A stretch of DNA of 64,000 nucleotides from Diphasiastrum complanatum (Eukaryota > Streptophyta > Lycopodiopsida > Lycopodiales > Lycopodiaceae), in contig CM055109.1 of NCBI GenBank assembly GCA_029204225.1, positions 20,084,267-20,148,266 of the forward strand, read 5' to 3'. Positions 41,204 to 51,192 of this stretch are shown one piece after another. The number at the start of each line of letters is the position of its first letter. Position 1 is the stretch's first letter. The translations under genes and the position numbers were made by a program. The notes beneath the pieces are model-generated. The model was given only the letters and a program-made list of their open reading frames with translations. It was not told the DNA's origin and did not search any database.

Positions 41204-41630
41204 GTTTAACAATAGTATTCGATCCTTTGGTAAAATTCGAGTTTTTGGAAAATTCGAGTCTTTGGTAGATTCGAGTCATTGGAAAAATCGAGTCATTGAA
41301 AAAAAAATCGAGTCTTGGGAAAAATTCGATCTTTCGAAAAAATTCGAGTTTTTAGAAAAATTCGAGTCATTGAAAAAATCGAGTTTTAAAAAAAAAATCA
41401 AGTCTTTGGAAAAATTCAAGTCTTTGGAAAAATTCGAGTCTTTGGAAAATTCTAGTTTTTGGAAAAATCGAATCTTTGGAAAAAAAATTCGAGTCTTTCG
41501 AAATTCGATCCTTTGGAAAATTTCGAGTCTATTGAAAAATTCGATCCTTTGGAAAATTTCGAGTCTGTTGAAAAATTCGAGTCTTTGGAAAAAATCGAGT
41601 CTTTGAAAAAAAAAATCGAGTTTGTATGTC
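41204..41630. repeat. Minisatellite of 'ATTCGAGTCTTTGGAAAA' units
   Basis: Roughly 20 diverged copies of an 18-20 bp unit with variation in the A-run length. It abuts the next GT microsatellite directly. Confidence 0.9.
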
Positions 41631-41788
41631 TGTATGTATATGTGTATGTGTGTGTATGTATATGTATATGTATATGTGTGTGTGTATGTGTGCATATATG
41701 TATGTGTGTCTGTGTCTGTGTCTGTGTCTGTGTATGTGTATATGTATAAGTATATGTATATGTCTGTGTATATGTATGTGCATGTGTC
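41631..41788. repeat. (TATG/GT/CTGT)n microsatellite
   Basis: Similar in make-up to 40241-40835, including a (TGTC)n block near 41705. Confidence 0.93.
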
Positions 41789-42180
41789 ATAATGATAGTG
41801 GAAGGAATAGACGAAAACTTGAGAGAGCGGACTCTTGTCGTCACCCCAAATTAGTCTATTAAAACCACTATTATCACAACTAAGAAAGGACAGCAATCAG
41901 CAAAGGAAAAAAGTGAAAATGAAGGCTGTACAAATGCACTAGACAGCCAGGAGGCAAGTGACAAATTGGAATATCAAACGGAGTCGGAATTTCGTGAAAT
42001 TTGGTTGAGGATGGGCGATGGACAGCCTGCAAACAAGGTGTGAAAAATGGCTGCAAACAGAGACAAAAACGGACGAAAGTGACAAGTATGAAGTGACAAA
42101 AGTGAAGAGAGGGCTGAAAATGGAAGGAGGAACGGACGAAAGAGATGAGGGAAGAGAAAGAAAGAAGATAAAGTTAAACG
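41789..42180. other. Unassigned purine-rich stretch
   Basis: Begins with an imperfect inverted pair 'TGATAGTGG' (41792) and 'CCACTATTATCA' (41865). The rest is GA-rich with scattered GGACGAAAG. No domain is recognised in the 73-codon frame at 42018. Confidence 0.35.
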
Positions 42181-44369
42181 TGAAGTACAGTGCCTATGAA
42201 AAGGAACTATTTTCTATAGTTTATGCCCTTAAGACTTAGAGGCATTATTTGTATCGTGCCGAAAGTCTCAGATATCTTTGCAATCAGCCTAAGCTCAGAG
42301 GTTGGAAAGCTCGTTGGGCTGAGTTGATGCAAGAGTTTGATATGTCTATCAGATATACACGAGGGAAATTCAATACAGTAGCAGATGCCCTTAGTAGAAT
42401 GCCTATGATAAACGAGCTGAGTTTTACTCAGATTCGTAATGAGTTACTCGAGTCCTTGAGAGGGAAGTGCCAGCATGATGCATTCTTCTCTACTATTTGG
42501 AACTCACTCCAGAGCAAACAGCTACAGACTCTAGAACCAGTTCTCGGGACTGGTGTCAGTTCATCCAAGAATACGGCAGCTTCCGTTGAGGATGATGATG
42601 AGTCTGAGTATACATCACATGACGTTGAGGACTTTGAGCCTGTATTACCCAAGCAAACCCCAGTGGTTGAGGGTCAGTTGACTCAAGGATTCAAATGGAA
42701 ACAGTATTCCATTCAGGATGAGTACTTGCTCTATAGAGATAGAGTATGTGTCCCCAATTCAGAGGATTATAGGTAGCAGGTCCTATATGAGTGTCATGAC
42801 AGTCCTAGTGCGGGGCACCCAGGCATTCAAAAGACCTATGAGCTTCTTCGTAGGCAATTTTTTTAGCCCAGTCTGAAAAAGGACGTCCAGCAATATGTAA
42901 CTAGTTGCCAGAAATGTCAGATAAAAAGCAGAGCGTTTAAAGGCAGGAGGGTTGTTTAGATATACCAGCTGGTAAATGGGAGAGTATCTCCATGGATTTT
43001 ATAGTAGGCCTGCCTAAAACCCAAAAGAAATAATGACACTATATGGGTCATAGTTGATCGTCTGACCAAAATGGCTCACTTTATTCCGACCAAAACAACC
43101 GTTAGAGCTCCAGAGTTAGCGAGGTTGTTTGTAGATAGGCTATTTAAATTCTAAGGTCTACCTTCCGGCATAGTCAGCGACCAGGACAGTAGGGTTAATG
43201 GAAATTTTTGGAGGGTAGTATTCCATCATCTCCATACTAAACTTAACATGAGTACCACCGACCATGCACAGACACGGACGGTCAAACAGAGAGGGTAAAT
43301 CAGGTGCTGGCGGATATGCTTTGTGCATACAACAAGAAGCAGACTAATTGGGAGGAGTATCTCTCAATATTAGAGTTTGCTTATAACAGTACCAAACATT
43401 CAGCTACGGGATACATCCCATTTATGCTGATGTACGGTTTTCAGCCACGCTCATCCACGCCTGCAGCCAAAAACTTTTTAGAGGACCTAAACCAGATGAT
43501 AGAACATGCCAAGCGTAGCATTAGGCAGTCCCAGGATTGAGCCAGGCATCATGCAGATCCACACAGACGGGATGTGCAGTTCTCCGCTGGTGAAAAAGTC
43601 TACTTGAGAGTCCCAGTTGACTCTAAAACCCTCAAATCAGGAGTGTGTGCTAAGTTGTCTCCTAGGTATTGTGGTCCTTTTACCATCAGTAGGAGACTAG
43701 GCGAGGTCACCTATGAACTAGAACTCCCACGTAGCAGTAAGGTTTTTCTAGTTTTTCATGTAAGTCCGTTACGAAAAGCCTTAGCCAAATCAAAAAATCT
43801 GGTAGGGGACAGTGTTCTAGTTCTCCCATTGGATTTTCAACAACCTCCACATGAACCAGAGGAGATTCTTGATAGTAGAGAGACGCAGACTCGTCATACT
43901 CTATACCGAGAATATCTAGTCAAGTGGAATGATCAGCCTATTGAAAATGCCACTTGGGGAAAGAGGTAGCGTCCTTCGCAAGATTTTTCTAGACTTTGTC
44001 TTAGAGGACCAAGACGGTTCTTAAGGGGGAGGGAGTGTTACGAGCACATAACCAGTGCCGAACCCTAAAGAACACAAGAGGTCAGATACCACAGTCAGGG
44101 TCGTGTCCAACGTACACGACCAACAGGGCAAGACAGTGTGGGTAGTGTGCCCCGGCACGGTCCATAGCCATGGCGGGCCTAACACAGCCTAGGGACCCTG
44201 TCAGCAGGATAGGGCCCCACGTTGGGTCCCGACGTGCATTCGGCCACGTCAGTGCCACATGGCCGACACTTGGCAGTATGCATGCTACCAGGCCTCACAC
44301 TGGGCTAGGAGGGGCTTGCTCCATATTAGGGAGTAGGCAAGGTTGGGTGGATCAGTTAGTGTTTGCCCT
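42181..44369 (+). mobile_element. Ty3 relic A (element-C family), 5' truncated, LTR split by element B
   Basis: It starts in RNase H ('YSAYEKELFSIVYALKT'), has a small deletion that removes 'NFEVLTDHE', and carries integrase, C-terminal domain and chromodomain with several stops and frame changes (near 42238, 42775, 42864, 42955, 43155, 43539). The 3' LTR starts at 44036 (TGTTACGAGC) and is interrupted after 334 bp at 44369. Its last 24 bp lie at 50390-50413 beyond element B, giving the family's full 358 bp. Confidence 0.92.
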
Positions 44370-44722
44370 AGTTATGAACGTAGCCACGACTGATCTAGAT
44401 TTAGTCTATGAAAGCATCACATAAGCAAGACTTAACCCTAGAAAGCAGGAGAGAGAAAGCTTAAAGAGACTAAAGAAGGAGATCATATCATAAGCCAAGT
44501 AACAAATGACACAGAATCCCTACTTATAGCCAAGAGGACCAATATAGTGAATCATAGGGCCCAAGGCCAATAATATGGTCTAAATGTCAATGATAGGGCC
44601 CAACGTCAACCATATAGTCTAAATGTCAAATAATGAATAAAAAAGGGCCCAAAGCCTGCCTATGCATAAAGTAAAGTAAATGTAAATGGACATGGCGAAT
44701 GTAATGAGCCGAGTCCATAACT
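44370..44722 (-). repeat. Element B 3' LTR
   Basis: 353 bp. It lacks 98 bp (between 'AGCCAAGAGG' and 'ACCAATATAGTG') present in the 5' LTR. Both ends carry the inverted AGTTATG/CATAACT. Confidence 0.92.
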
Positions 44723-44766
44723 CTCCCCGACACAAAAATAAGACCCAACTGCCATAAAGGACTGGA

Positions 44767-46275
44767 TCAAGTAACAGCAAGCCCTGGAGGATCAACTGGA
44801 ACAGCATCTGGTGTAGTAACAACTGGAGCAACAGCTGATGTAGAGGAATCAACAAGTGCGGCAAGAGCACGAGCCTGATCCGCAAGTGACAGTGTATGAT
44901 AAAAGACATTAATAGGCTCCCATGTGGCCTCCTCAACAGGACGACCATCCCACTGGACTAGGAACTGAATCTGCCGGCGGCGTCGACTATGATGCAAACG
45001 CACCTGAAGGATAGCAGCAAGTAATAAAGGAAAGAGATCCGGTGCAGTAGGAAACTCAGCATCACGAGGAGCATCATCCTCAATAGCAGCACGTAATAAA
45101 CTGACATGGAATATATCACAGGCACGTGTGGAAGCAGGAAGCTGAAGACGATATGTAACTGGACTAAGAACCTCCAATATACAATAAGGCCCATAATAAC
45201 ATGGTGCAAGCTTCTCAGTAGAAGCATGGCCCTGAATAAAATGATGACGTGCAAACCGTAGGCGTAGATATACCATATCACCAACATGAAACTCAACATG
45301 ACGTCGATGACGATCAACTGAAGCCTGATAACGCTGCTGGACCTGCTGCAAATGGGAATTGGCCTGGAGAATAAGCTCGCGAGCACCTAATAGAAATGAA
45401 GACAGTGTCACAGGTGTATCCTCGGGAGGAAGAGGAATACCAGGTAAAAGAGGTGCATAACCATGAGATAATAAAAATGGTGCAACGCCGGTGCTGGTAC
45501 TAACAGAGCTGTTATAGCTATACTCTGCCAAACATAAGTGCTGATCCCAATCCTTCCCTGAAGGAGTAACAAAATGGCGCAAATAATCCTCAAGGATCCT
45601 GTTAAGGACCTCAGACTGCCCATCAAAAGTAAAATGATAAGCAGACCCCATAAAAAGCTGTACATCCAATATACGCATAAGCTCTGTCCAGAACAATGAT
45701 GTAAACTTACTATCCCGATCAGAAAGGATAGTACGAGGAAACCCATGTAGGCGAAATATCTCTAAAAGGAACAAGCGTGCACACTGCTCTGCTGTGATAG
45801 TACTGCGGACGGGTATGAAATGTGCCTGTTTCGAGAACCTGTCAACTACCACCATACATGAATCGTGACCATGACGGGTGCGGGGAAGGCCAATGATGAA
45901 GTCCATAGAAATATCAGTCCACTGGCGGTGAGGAATAGGCCAACTCTGAAGCAAACCAGCGGACTTAGCACGGGAGAAAGGACAGGTACGAATAAGTACA
46001 ACAAGCTCTTTCCTAGGGGATGGCCAATAGAAATGATCCTTAAGACGAGCATAAGACTTCTGAAAACCAAAATGACCCCCAACTGGGGACGAATGAGCAT
46101 CCGACAACAACTGAGAACGGATACCCAAAGAACTAGTAATACAAAGAGAACCATAATGATAAAGACGGTGGTCAACAATGGAATAAGCCTGATGAGGTGA
46201 AGACGACATAGGTGGAGCAGAACTATAAACATCACAAAAATCAGAACATGTAAGATAGCAGATGGAAGATCATCA
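44767..46275 (-). CDS. Element B integrase with chromodomain
   Basis: About 480 aa from 46209 (the upstream frame to about 46275 is also open). The zinc domain has the two His ('[20 protein letters not shown]') but only one of the two Cys ('[10 protein letters not shown]'). The DDE core is complete: '[11 protein letters not shown]', '[11 protein letters not shown]' and '[12 protein letters not shown]'. The C-terminal domain reads '[14 protein letters not shown]' and '[12 protein letters not shown]'; it ends in a chromodomain-like '[18 protein letters not shown]'. A single frameshift near 46265 separates it from the upstream polyprotein frame. Confidence 0.9.
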
Positions 46276-48788
46276 AACCAGGAAGGGATCGTGGCAACAA
46301 GGGTATTCAATAAAGCAGGAAGTCTAGACAATGCGTCAGCAGCAGTATTAGCACGACCAGGACGATACAAAATAGAAAAATCAAAAGATTGTAAAAACTG
46401 CAACCAACGAAACTGACGATCACTAAGATCACGCTGGGAGAAGAGATAACGTAAGGACTGATGATCAGTAACGATATCAAAAGGAACACGGTACAGGTAA
46501 TGGCGCCACTTCTTAAGAGCATAGATAATGGCAAGAAGCTCTTTCTCATGGACAGAATAACGTTGCTCATAAGAGCGTAAACGACGCGACTCATAAGCAA
46601 TAATACACTGAGACTGACGAAGCAAGGCACCCAAACCAACATTACTAGCATCGGTCTCAACAATAAATTTCTGATCAAACTGTGGTAAACACAGGACAGA
46701 GGCCTCCACAACAGCACGACGAAGAGTGTCAAAGGCGAACTGACAATCAGAAGTCCAAACAAAAGCACTAGACTTCTTCAAAAGGGCATGAAGAGGGGCA
46801 GCCACAGTGGCAAAGTGAGGAACAGGATACTGGTTACGGATGGTCAACTTATTGAGGGCACGATAATCAATGCAGAGGCGTTTGGAACCATCTTTCTTAC
46901 TGACAAGCAGAACAGGGGCACCAAAAGGACTGTGACTAGGAACAATAAGGCCCTGATCTAGTAAAGCAGTAATCTGAAGCTCAACCTCATCACGCTTAGA
47001 CTTAGACATACGGTAAGGAGGCCGGGAGGGAGGAGCAGAACCAGGACGCAAATCAATATGGTGGTTCACATCACGTAATGGTGGTAGCGTCGTAGGTTCT
47101 GAAAAGACAAATGCATACTGATGTAATAAGTCAGAGATCACCTGAGGAACAGCTGCTGGAGGAGAGGTAGTCACTGGAGAATCTGCTGCAGCACGCTGAA
47201 CACATAATAAAGCTGCACAATGAGCCTTAGGTAGGCTGCGGATAAACTGCTTCCCGCTGATCAGCTGGAAATCTGCCTGAGAATCAATACCAGCAAGTGA
47301 GTGGGTCACTGCATCATGAACAAATGTCAATGTATGTTGAGCCAGGTCCAAAGTAATCGCTCCCAATGAAGCAAACCAATCAGCACCAAGGATAAGGTCA
47401 TAGCACTCCAGAGGAATGATATAAAGATCTGCCTGTCCAGAAAAATCACCAATGTGGTAGGATAATCCCTGAAACATCTGAGAACTAGGAAATGAGTGAG
47501 AACTGGCAACCTCGACTATGAGAGGCTGTGGAGCAGGAATAGGTGAAGCACGTATCCGGCTGAGAACATAATTGTTGATAAAGGAATGAGTGCTGCCGGT
47601 ATCAACTAAAGCAATATACTCACGACCAGTAATGCGCACACGTAGCCGAATGGAGCGAGGACCGGGGCACCCTGTCCAGGTAGCATAAGCAAGCTGAGCA
47701 TGGCAAGTAGCAGGAAGTAAATCAGTAGAAGGCTCAGGAGATAGATCAGGCTCATCAGATATATGAATGTAGATATCGGACTCATCTGGGGTAGTGCCCT
47801 CATGGTAGAAAACAGCAGTAGAAGTAGGCAGGGGCTGGCGGCAATCACGGGCAATGTGGTCAGGACTCTTACAACGAAAGCAAAGACGCTTCTGCTGAAT
47901 GTCAGCGAACTCTGCAGACGTGTAACGTCGGACAAAAGCAGAACGAGGAGGCGGAGGGCGAGGAGCGGGAGAAGTAAGAGAAGAGGTCGGGACGACAGTG
48001 GATGGGGCAGATGGGGCCGGAGATGGTAGAGGTGAAAGAGATGGATGGGGTCGGGAAAAGCGAAAGGGAACAGGATCAGGGTACTTATGCTGTAAAGTAC
48101 TAGCAAGGGACATGGCCTCAACAAGTGTGGGTGGACGGAAAGAAGAGACATCGTATCGTAGAGCGCCACGAAGTCCAGCAATGTAGCGAGAAATAAGCTC
48201 GGTGGGCTGAAGATCTGTAAAGAGGTAGGAAAGGTCCATAAACTGATCTATATAGGAAGAAAGATCACCAGTCTGAGTAAGACTACGGAATATATCACGC
48301 TGGCGGCTCAGCCACTGAGGGTCAATCATAGCATGACGAAGATCACGACGAAAGGTAGGCCATAACTGGAGACCGTCCCGATCAGGGTCAAGTCGGTAGA
48401 CCCGCCACCAAGTGGCAGCACGTCCATCTAAATGTAAGGCGGCTAACTGGATCTTCTGAGGATCAGTCTTAGGGTAAATCTGAAAATAAGTATCAAGCTT
48501 TGCAAACCAATTCTCTAACAAGTTCCCGTCAGATGAACCAGAATAGGTGGCAAGCTGTACCCGATCACGAAAATCTCGAGCAAAATGTGGCTCAAGAGCT
48601 AGATGTCGTGGAAAATGTGACTCAGGAGCAGTAAAACGTGGAAAACCGGGTGGTGGGTTAGGTGGAAAATGAGGCCCACCGCCAAAGGAAGTAGACGAGG
48701 ATGGAAGTCCAAATGGAGACCCAAATGATGAATGAACAGGGGCTTTGCCAGGTCCATGTGGCTGTAAGGAATCAATCTGTGACTGCAT
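46266..48788 (-). CDS. Element B gag-protease-(RT deleted)-RNase H
   Basis: The gag has a Pro/Phe-rich N-terminus, core '[17 protein letters not shown]', a CCHC knuckle at about residues 303-316 ('[14 protein letters not shown]') and protease '[17 protein letters not shown]' near residue 400. RT begins normally ('[18 protein letters not shown]', 'NQYPVP') and then passes directly in frame to '[17 protein letters not shown]', so the whole palm with the catalytic DD is gone (junction about 46818). RNase H follows: '[14 protein letters not shown]', '[15 protein letters not shown]', '[11 protein letters not shown]'. Otherwise the frame is open to about 46265. Confidence 0.9.
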
Positions 48789-49933
48789 AGTGGCAAAGCC
48801 GGTCTATAGAGTGGTAAAAACGACTACTGAGGAGAGTAAGAGAGTCACGCATATCAGCAAACTATTCATCTAAAGGTCCGGAATGACTCGCAGGTGTAGT
48901 GGGTGAGCTAGCCATGAGGAAGAAAAAGTAAGCGAGAAAAGAAATGTGCTAAACAATTGGACGAACTGAAGGAGAGGACATAAGTCATCACAACAGGCAC
49001 GCCAATGAAAAGACACAATAGAACTCGCGATGTAAGATGAACGGAAAGGACAACTAAGTAAGAAATACCTCGTAACCGCAACCGGAAGTGAGCTGAAAAA
49101 TAGCGGCGATATGTCGAGGTACCGGGCAGCCTCCAAAAAAGATGCTAAGGGCCCGACAACGTGGAGTAAACGGTGGGTAAAAGTATGGGAAACAATAATG
49201 GACTATGGGGCTGGAAAGGGAGCAGCCAAGGAAAGGAAGTGATAACAAAAAGGAGGTATGGGCAGCGAGGAAACAAGGCTGAAAAACCAGAGATCGCCCT
49301 TCAAGGGTAAAAAAAAGTTTGCGATAAAGACGGGGAGCAATCCCGATGCGCGATGAAGTTGGGTGGGAGTGGCTTTCTAAGCATCTAGGCGTGTTTGTAT
49401 TGTCCGCGGTAGGGTTGCGAACACAGACAGCAGTGTAGGAGGGTGAGCTGAAATTGAGGCGGATGTAGGGCGCCAGCTATGGTGGAGTGTGGGCGTCCAA
49501 GAGAGGTAGTAAACGGCAAAAAAAAATTGGATCAAAAAGATGGGTTGGTAGGGCGCTAGGAGTGGCTGATGGAAGGTGGCGAATAGGGGCAGCAAAAAGC
49601 GGAAATTTTCAGCAAAGGAAGGAGCAGTAGGGCGTTGGTCAGCAAGCATGAGGGCGCCCAATAGGGCAGCAAATAGGAGGCAGTAGGGCGCCCAAAATAG
49701 GGGAGGAAAAAGGTTGAAAATGCAGCAGTAGGCAGCCAGCAAGAGGGCGCTAGAAATGGGCAGCAAGTGGGCGCCTGTCCTCCTCCAATCCGTCGTGAAA
49801 ATCTGCAAGACAAGTGTGGAGAAATGCTGAAGATCTGGCTGAAAAATGGTGAAGATCCAAGCTGAAGATGGGCGCCCTCCTGTGAGAGAAAAATCTGCTC
49901 AATGGAGATGCTCAGGAAAGTGCTCTGATACCA
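48789..49933 (-). other. Element B leader and primer binding site
   Basis: About 1.1 kb between gag and the 5' LTR, non-coding on inspection. It contains many 'GGGCGCC' and 'TAGGGCG' words, like the copia leader at 14.6-14.9 kb. The PBS TGGTATCAGAGC (49922-49933) abuts the LTR. Confidence 0.75.
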
Positions 49934-50384
49934 AGTTATGAACGTAGCCACGGCTGATCTAGATTTAGTCTATGAAAGCATCACATAAGCAAGACTTAAC
50001 CCTAGAAAGCAGGAGAGAGAAAGCTTAAAGAGACTAAAGAAGGAGATCATATCATAAGCCAAGTAACAAATGACACAGAATCCCTACTTATAGCCAAGAG
50101 GAAGCCCTAAAAGGAAGCTTCCAGTGGCTAGGGCCAAACTGAGAGGGAAAATAGTGCGCCCTCCAAGAAGGCCCCCACTCTCAATAATATGACCAAATAA
50201 CCAATATAGTGAATCATAGGGCCCAAGGCCAATAATATGGTCTAAATGTCAATAATAGGGCCCAAGGCCAACCATATAGTCTAAATGTCAAATAATGAAT
50301 AAAAAAGGGCCCAAAGCCTGCCTATGCATAAAGTAAAGTAAATGTAAATGGACATGGCGAATGTAATGAGCCGAGTCCATAACT
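49934..50384 (-). repeat. Element B 5' LTR
   Basis: 451 bp, AGTTATGGAC...TTCATAACT on the minus strand, followed immediately by the PBS. Confidence 0.92.
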
Positions 50385-50389
50385 GCCCT

Positions 50390-50413
50390 ACTGTGGTGTT
50401 AGGATCTATTACA
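50390..50413 (+). repeat. Last 24 bp of relic A's 3' LTR
   Basis: 'ACTGTGGTGTTAGGATCTAT' plus TACA completes the 358-bp LTR that was interrupted at 44369; one copy of GCCCT belongs to the LTR. Confidence 0.92.
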
Positions 50414-50640
50414 AGATGTGTACGAAAAGAAAAGTGAGGTGTAGTGGTCTTGGGTCGAATGGTTGGAAAGAGAGTGGTCTGGCCAATAGAGAGTAAGAGC
50501 AGCGAGTGATCAGCAAGGGTGGGAGAGAGACTGGTTCACCATAGGAGAAGACCAAAGAGTGCTACAAGCAACACACACTCTGCCTTCATAGAAAATTTTG
50601 GGAGCTCAAGTCAAGCCTGTTGTCAAGGATTTACAAGTTG
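50414..50640. other. Unassigned flank between relic A and relic E
   Basis: Moderately purine-rich; no reading frame longer than 65 codons and no match recognised. Confidence 0.35.
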
Positions 50641-50823
50641 TGTATGGCTGAATGTGTCCTTACCTTGGTCTATTTCAACAATGAGGTCTCTAACACAAAG
50701 CCAAGCTCTTTTCTAAGATTGACCTTCATTTCCATATGCATCCTGCTAATTATATAAGATCACTTTCGTACCCATTCTAGCTTGTATAAATTTTTCTCTT
50801 TGGGTCTTAGTCGCCTACCTTTC
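50641..50823 (+). pseudogene. Relic E, left piece: Ty3 RT fragment
   Basis: The degenerate frame reads '(L)KIDLHFHMHPA' and later 'LFGS.SPTF', matching the RT blocks '[13 protein letters not shown]' and '[11 protein letters not shown]'. It stops at the CTTTC target site of element C and resumes at 57302 as 'FHTMTHIFIVYFDDIL'. Confidence 0.7.
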
Positions 50824-51181
50824 TGTAATAGATCCTAACACCACAGTAGGGCAAACACTAACTGATCCACCCAACCTTGCCTACTCCCTGATATAGAGTA
50901 AGCCCCTCCTAGCCCAGTGTGAGGACTGGTAGCATGCTACAGCCAAGTGTCGGCCACGTGGCACTGACGTGGCCGACTACACGTCGGGACCCAACTGGGG
51001 GCCCTATCCTGCTGACAGGGTCCCTAGGCTGTGTTAGGCCCGCCATGGCTATGGACCGTGCTGGGGCACACTACTCACACTGTCTTGCCCTGTTGGTCAT
51101 GTACGCTGGACACGACCCTGACTGTGGTATCTGACCTATCTGTGTTCTCTAGGGTTCGGCACTGGTTACGAACTCGTAACA
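50824..51181 (-). repeat. Element C 3' LTR (358 bp)
   Basis: TGTTACGAGTTCGTAACC...GATCTATTACA on the minus strand. Confidence 0.95.
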
Positions 51182-51192
51182 CTCCCTCCCCC

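Larger units (their letters stand above)
44370..50384 (-). mobile_element. Element B: Ty3 chromovirus with AG...CT LTRs, RT core deleted
   Basis: 6,015 bp, flanked by a perfect 5-bp target duplication GCCCT (44365-44369, 50385-50389). LTRs: 5' at 49934-50384 (451 bp) and 3' at 44370-44722 (353 bp, with a 98-bp deletion). On the minus strand the LTR reads AGTTATGGACTCGG...CGTTCATAACT, so the terminal dinucleotides are AG...CT, not TG...CA. This is confirmed by the PBS TGGTATCAGAGC at 49921-49933 and PPT TCGGGGAG directly abutting. Its coding part lacks the RT catalytic core and is frameshifted before integrase. Confidence 0.94.
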
